From the NCBI RefSeq assembly GCF_025380365.1, contig NZ_JAOCQF010000008.1:1-64000 (forward strand): a stretch of 64,000 bases of DNA, written 5' to 3'. Source of the DNA: Albidovulum sediminis (GTDB lineage: Bacteria; Pseudomonadota; Alphaproteobacteria; Rhodobacterales; Rhodobacteraceae). Positions 60,246-64,000 of the stretch are shown here, piece after piece (the stretch's first letter is position 1; each line of letters opens with the position of its first letter). Made by a program: the position numbers and the translations under genes. A model generated the notes under the pieces. That model was not told the DNA's origin and did no database searches. It saw only the letters and a program-made list of their open reading frames with translations.

Positions 60246-60727
60246 CCAAGGCGATGCTGATTTCCCTGATCGCTGCCGCAGTGGTGGCAGACCAGTTGAC
60301 CAAGGCAGCGGCACTATCGCTGCTGTCGCAAGGGACGGCGGTCCCTGTCTTTCCGAGTTTCAACCTCTCCCTCGGGTTCAACACAGGCGCGAGCTTCGGC
60401 ATGATGGGCGGGATAATGGCGGGTAAGCCCCTTCTGATGGCCGCGCTGACGGGCGCACTGACCACCGCCTTCGCCGTCATGGCATTCCGGGCGCAGCACG
60501 CGCTGGAACGTGCCGGCTTTGCACTGGTCGTGGGCGGGGCGCTTGGCAACATCATCGACCGGCTGCGACAGGGTGCCGTGACTGATTTTCTCGATTTCTA
60601 TTGGCGTGACTGGCACTGGCCCACGTTCAACGTCGCCGATACCGCGATCACCCTGGGCGCGGTCCTGATCCTCGCCGCATCTCTTCCCGTTCGCCGCCGC
60701 AAGGAGCCGGTTCTTGACCAAAGCTGA
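60242..60727 (+). CDS. lspA: Lipoprotein signal peptidase
   Basis: 161-residue signal peptidase II with four membrane helices. The catalytic aspartates lie in [19 protein letters not shown] and [12 protein letters not shown]. Plasmid lspA copies in lead and cadmium operons are well known. Overlaps its neighbours by 4 and 14 bp. Probably processes lipoproteins made under metal stress. Confidence 0.95.
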   Translation: MTKAMLISLIAAAVVADQLTKAAALSLLSQGTAVPVFPSFNLSLGFNTGASFGMMGGIMAGKPLLMAALTGALTTAFAVMAFRAQHALERAGFALVVGGALGNIIDRLRQGAVTDFLDFYWRDWHWPTFNVADTAITLGAVLILAASLPVRRRKEPVLDQS

Positions 60728-61151
60728 CTCGGAAACCCTGTCGCGCGACGACCTTGCCTTGACTGCGGCCTTCCTGATTGCGCTGGCGGCCACACTTGGC
60801 GCGCTTTTCATCGGTGAGGTGCTGGGCCAGATGCCCTGCACGCTTTGCTGGTATCAGCGCATCGCCATGTTCCCCTTGGTGCCGATCCTTGGCTTGTCAC
60901 TCTGGCGGGGCGACGGCGTGGCGCGCGCCTACGGCTTGCCCCTGGCCCTCGCCGGGCTGGCGCTGGCGGCGTGGCATTCGGGCCTTTACGCTGGGTTTTT
61001 GCCCGCGCCAATCGTGCCCTGCACCGAAAATGGCCCCTCCTGCTCCGGTGAGGCGCAGATGATCCTCGGCCTGCCGATCCCCTATCTTTCTGCGGTCGCC
61101 TTCGCGGCGATCCTTGCCTGTCTCATCTTCCCGAAAGGACACCACCCATGA
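60714..61151 (+). CDS. dsbB: DsbB-type disulfide oxidoreductase
   Basis: 145-residue membrane protein with four helices and both redox pairs: C42/C45 ([10 protein letters not shown]) and C103/C110 (PCTENGPSC). It regenerates oxidised DsbA by passing electrons to quinones. TTG 60714 overlaps the lspA end; no better start is seen. Overlaps the DsbA-like gene by 4 bp, so the pair acts together. Confidence 0.92.
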   Translation: MTKADSETLSRDDLALTAAFLIALAATLGALFIGEVLGQMPCTLCWYQRIAMFPLVPILGLSLWRGDGVARAYGLPLALAGLALAAWHSGLYAGFLPAPIVPCTENGPSCSGEAQMILGLPIPYLSAVAFAAILACLIFPKGHHP

Positions 61152-61807
61152 ACCGCCGCACCCTTCTGATCGGGGCCTCTGCGCTCGGGCTTGCCGCCTT
61201 TGCGGGTGGCGCCTACGTGCTGAACCAGCGCCGCGCCGCCGAGGCGGAAGCGGCAACCGCCGCAGCGCCTACGGCCGACCTGGCGCTTCTGGTCCGGGAC
61301 TATTCTCCCAGCTTTGGCCCTGCCGATGCGCCCGTCACACTGGTCGAGTTCTTCGATCCGTCCTGCGAGGCCTGCCGCGCCTATCACCCCGTGGTGCAAG
61401 AGATCCGGCGGCAGTTCCCCACGCAGGTCCGCGTCGTGCTCCGCTACACCGTCTTCCACGAAGGATCGGACGAGGCCGTGCGCATCCTCGAGGCTGCGCG
61501 GATGCAGGACAAGTTCGAGCCGGTGCTGGATGCGCTGCTGGAACAGCAACCGGGCTGGGCCGTGCATGGTTCGCCGCAGCTGGACGTGGCTTGGGAAATC
61601 GCCGGGGCCGCGGGGCTCGATCTCGAAAGGGCGGAAAGCGACAAGCTCTTTCCGGGGATTACTGGCATCCTCAACCAGGACGCAGCCGACGTCGAAGCCT
61701 TGGCCATTCGACAGACGCCGACCTTCTTTCTGAACGGCAGGCGGCTGGAGAACTTCAGCGCAGACAGCCTGATCGCAGATGTGCGGTTTGCAGTCGAGAA
61801 CAGCTGA
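61148..61807 (+). CDS. DsbA-like periplasmic thioredoxin
   Basis: 219-residue exported thioredoxin-fold protein. N-terminal signal/anchor ([25 protein letters not shown]), active site C73-E-A-C76 (FFDPSCEACRAYHP), and a cis-proline region RQTPTFFLNG. DsbA-like enzymes form or isomerise disulfides in the periplasm. Paired with dsbB upstream. Ends 6 bp before the convergent mntR stop. Confidence 0.92.
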   Translation: MNRRTLLIGASALGLAAFAGGAYVLNQRRAAEAEAATAAAPTADLALLVRDYSPSFGPADAPVTLVEFFDPSCEACRAYHPVVQEIRRQFPTQVRVVLRYTVFHEGSDEAVRILEAARMQDKFEPVLDALLEQQPGWAVHGSPQLDVAWEIAGAAGLDLERAESDKLFPGITGILNQDAADVEALAIRQTPTFFLNGRRLENFSADSLIADVRFAVENS

Positions 61808-61813
61808 GGCCGA

Positions 61814-62266
61814 TCAGGACCGATTGGCGAAGGCCGCGAAGAGCGCCAGCGTTCGTTCGCTGACGTGATGCTCGATGCCTTCGGCGTCGCGCTCTGCCGT
61901 CTCGGGGTCAAGGCCAAGGCTGATCAGGAACCGCAGTACGATCTCGTGCCGCCGCCGGCATTCCTTGGCCAGCGCGCGGCCCGTGTCGGTCAGAAAGACC
62001 GACCGATACTTTGCGCGGGTGATCAGCCCGTCGCGCGCGAGACGGTCGAGGGTCTTGCTGACCGTCGGCACCTTCACACCAAGCCGCGCGGCAATGTCTA
62101 CAGGGCGCGCCTCGCCCTGTTCGTGGATTAGTTCGGCGATCAGCTCGACGTAATCCTCGGCCAGTTCATTCCGCCGTGCCTCGCGCACGCCCTGAAACGC
62201 TTCGGTGCGCGGGTCTGCGGGGCCGTCGTGCGGCGCGGTGCGGGCGGTCGGATCCAACTCTGTCAT
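61814..62266 (-). CDS. mntR: MntR/DtxR-family manganese regulator
   Basis: 150-residue metalloregulator. Winged helix-turn-helix DIAARLGVKVPTVSKTLDRLARDGLITRAKYRSVFLTDTGRALA, then the metal-binding/dimer domain with the expected acidic and His residues (RHEIVLRFLISLGLDPETAERDAEGIEHHVSERTL). It resembles MntR that represses mntH when Mn2+ is sufficient. Divergent from mntH, with a palindromic box in the shared region. Confidence 0.92.
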   Translation of the reverse strand: MTELDPTARTAPHDGPADPRTEAFQGVREARRNELAEDYVELIAELIHEQGEARPVDIAARLGVKVPTVSKTLDRLARDGLITRAKYRSVFLTDTGRALAKECRRRHEIVLRFLISLGLDPETAERDAEGIEHHVSERTLALFAAFANRS

Positions 62267-62290
62267 CCCGTTAGTGTCGCACAGGATGGA

Positions 62291-62333
62291 TTGACAAGTA
62301 AAGTCGCGGGGCAGATTGTTAGCACTGTCTAAC
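62291..62333 (+). promoter_or_regulatory. mntH promoter with overlapping MntR box
   Basis: A TTGACA hexamer (62291-62296) is followed about 17 bp later by a weak minus-10 region that overlaps GTTAGCACTGTCTAAC (62318-62333), an imperfect palindrome. Binding there would block transcription. A near copy lies before the SCO gene. Confidence 0.7.
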
Positions 62334-62387
62334 TTTATGCGCCACGTCTTGTTGGGATCGTGACGAAACCCGGGAGCGCCCTAAACC

Positions 62388-63713
62388 ATGTCCACCCCAG
62401 CCTGGCGACAAGAGCGCGAGACGCCCTCACTTTCCGAGGTCTTCCGCACCATTGCGGTCGGCAACGGCGGTACCAGCCGGTTCCGCCGGTTCCTCGCCTT
62501 CATCGGCCCCGGCTATCTGGTGGCCGTAGGCTACATGGACCCTGGTAACTGGGCGACCTCGCTCGCCGGCGGGGCGGCCTTTGGCTACACGCTGCTGTTC
62601 GTCGCCCTGCTGTCGAACATCATGGCGATCCTCCTGCAATCGCTCTGCGCGCGGCTGGCGGTCGCCTCGGGCCGCGATCTGGCGCAGGCCTGTCGAGATG
62701 CCTTTCCGAAATGGATGTCCGTGCCCCTCTGGGTCTTCGCCGAGCTGGCCATCATAGCCACCGACCTGGCCGAGGTGATCGGCACCGCCATCGGCCTGAA
62801 CCTGTTGTTCGGCATTCCTCTGGAGATTGGTATCTTCATCACCGCCGCCGATGTGTTCCTGATCCTGTGGCTGCAGAACAAGGGCTTTCGCTGGATCGAG
62901 GCGCTGATCATTTCGCTGATGGCGCTGATTGCTGCCTGTTTCGTCGTTCTGATCGCTCAGGCCGACCCGGTCTGGGGCGAGGTCATCGCCGGGTTCGCGC
63001 CCAGCAGCGAGATCGTCAGCAACCCGACGATGCTATACCTCGCGCTTGGCATCATCGGGGCGACGGTCATGCCGCATAACCTCTATCTGCATTCGGGCAT
63101 CGTGCAGACCCGAGCCTTTGGCATGGACCTGCCCGCCAAGCGCGAGGCCCTGCGGCTGGCGACTTGGGACAGCACCATCGCGCTGATGTTTGCCCTGACG
63201 ATCAATGCCTCGATCCTGATCCTCGCCGCGGCGGCCTTCTACACCGTCGGCGAAACCGACGTGGCCGAGATCGACAAGGCGCATCTGCTGCTGGAGCCGC
63301 TGCTGGGGTCATCACTAGCGCCGGTCCTGTTCGGGGTGGCGCTCTTGTGCGCGGGGCTGAATTCCACGGTTACCGCCACCATGGCCGGGCAGATCGTGAT
63401 GGAGGGCTTCATCAACCTGCGCATCGCGCCTTGGGCGCGGCGGCTGATCACCCGAGGGCTTGCCATCATCCCGGCAGTCTTCGTGATCCTGCTTTACGGC
63501 AGTCAGGGTGTGGGCGAGCTTCTGATCCTCAGCCAGGTCGTGCTGTCGTTCCAGTTGCCCTTTGCCATCGTGCCGCTGGTCATGTTCACCGCCAGCCGCG
63601 CCAAGATGGGCGACCTCGTCGCGCCGCGCTGGCTGACAGGGCTCTGCTGGCTTATCGCCGCCGTTATCATCGTGCTTAACGTGAACCTCTTGTCGACCGT
63701 GCTCATAGGCTGA
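62388..63713 (+). CDS. mntH: Nramp-family manganese transporter
   Basis: 441-residue divalent-metal/proton symporter with about 11 transmembrane helices. The helix-1 metal-binding motif is D51-P-G-N ([11 protein letters not shown]) and the helix-6 motif M228-P-H-N ([10 protein letters not shown]), as in MntH. It imports Mn2+ and protects against oxidative stress. ATG 62388 follows the promoter/MntR box. Confidence 0.95.
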   Translation: MSTPAWRQERETPSLSEVFRTIAVGNGGTSRFRRFLAFIGPGYLVAVGYMDPGNWATSLAGGAAFGYTLLFVALLSNIMAILLQSLCARLAVASGRDLAQACRDAFPKWMSVPLWVFAELAIIATDLAEVIGTAIGLNLLFGIPLEIGIFITAADVFLILWLQNKGFRWIEALIISLMALIAACFVVLIAQADPVWGEVIAGFAPSSEIVSNPTMLYLALGIIGATVMPHNLYLHSGIVQTRAFGMDLPAKREALRLATWDSTIALMFALTINASILILAAAAFYTVGETDVAEIDKAHLLLEPLLGSSLAPVLFGVALLCAGLNSTVTATMAGQIVMEGFINLRIAPWARRLITRGLAIIPAVFVILLYGSQGVGELLILSQVVLSFQLPFAIVPLVMFTASRAKMGDLVAPRWLTGLCWLIAAVIIVLNVNLLSTVLIG

Positions 63714-63770
63714 CCCTTCACCCTTCGGTGACAACACGAAATCGGGCTTGAACCTCAAGCGGCTGGAGGT

Positions 63771-63786
63771 TCTAGACAGTGCTAAC
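63771..63786 (-). promoter_or_regulatory. Second MntR-like box, before the SCO gene
   Basis: TCTAGACAGTGCTAAC matches the reverse complement of the mntH box at 14 of 16 positions, with 14 consecutive identical bases. It lies 12 bp before the ATG of the SCO-family gene, so MntR probably controls that gene too. Confidence 0.65.
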
Positions 63787-63798
63787 GTGTGAGGCGGG

Positions 63799-64000
63799 AT
63801 GCGGATGCGGTTGACAAGGTTACAGAAAATCCTCTGGGCGGCGGCGGGACTGGCCACGCTGGCCTATGGGCTGCTCGTGCTGTTGCCAAACCGTGCGTCG
63901 GAGGCTGTCCCGCAAGCCGCTTTCCGACCGACCTTCACGCTGCCGGATGCCGAGGGTCGGGTGCGCACCCCTGCCGAGTTTGCGGGCCAGCATCTTCTGG
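63799..64000 (+). CDS. SCO1/SenC-family protein, 3' end beyond the window
   Basis: 67 codons are visible. An N-terminal signal anchor (TRLQKILWAAAGLATLAYGLLVLLP) is followed by the start of a thioredoxin-like domain, FTLPDAEGRVRTPAEFAGQHLL, matching the SCO1/SenC opening. These proteins deliver copper to cytochrome oxidase or act as thiol oxidoreductases. The CxxxC and His metal ligands lie outside the window. Confidence 0.75.
   Translation, partial: MRMRLTRLQKILWAAAGLATLAYGLLVLLPNRASEAVPQAAFRPTFTLPDAEGRVRTPAEFAGQHLL

Overview
The window looks like part of a large conjugative repABC plasmid from an alphaproteobacterium of the Rhodobacterales (roseobacter or Paracoccus type). The basis is the GC-rich sequence, a complete repABC partition/replication unit with an antisense RNA and parS-like palindromes, a VirB-type type IV secretion operon, and accessory genes typical of this order. 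No rRNA, tRNA or CRISPR array was recognised.

Layout. (1) 0.1-11.5 kb, minus strand: a tightly overlapping virB operon (virB1-virB2-virB3-virB4-virB7-like-VirB5/transglycosylase hybrid-virB5-virB8-virB9-virB10-virB11-small secreted protein-virB6), headed by a small gene of unknown function. (2) 11.7-13.2 kb: a small secreted protein and a DUF4236/TPR-like protein. (3) 13.8-32.4 kb: an oxidative and probably reactive-chlorine stress island. It holds DNA repair proteins (Tag-like, Nfo-like, a broken uracil-DNA glycosylase), a LysR regulator, msrB, two msrA genes, SelO, homologues of E. coli RclC and RclA, thiol and flavin proteins, a molybdopterin oxidoreductase, ion transporters and a 6-phosphogluconate dehydrogenase. 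It ends within about 25 bp of a decayed TraA-type relaxase fragment. (4) 33-37 kb: rhomboid protease, a secreted protein that shares a promoter element with the virB operon, a winged-helix protein, and a dead IS5-family element. (5) 38.1-44.6 kb: a structurally complete 6,559-bp TniA/TniB/TniQ transposon with matching terminal inverted repeats and a 5-bp target duplication (CCACA). It carries scpB, a DUF1403 gene and a tyrosine recombinase with a dif-like palindrome beside it. It split a 356-codon gene whose two halves rejoin in frame. (6) 45-56.2 kb: serine resolvase, VapBC toxin-antitoxin, repABC with parS sites, a large second ParB-like protein, an H-NS-like protein and SSB. (7) 56.5-64 kb: a heavy-metal module (MerR regulator, P1B ATPase, isoprenylcysteine methyltransferase-like protein, LspA, DsbB, DsbA-like) followed by MntR, MntH and a SCO-family gene cut by the window end.

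How it works together: the backbone replicates, partitions and transfers the plasmid. The cargo protects the host against oxidised methionine and thiols, DNA damage, and toxic or limiting metals. The most novel-looking structure is the Tni transposon, whose resolution system seems to be a tyrosine recombinase instead of the usual TniR serine resolvase, and which carries a condensin-type ScpB.
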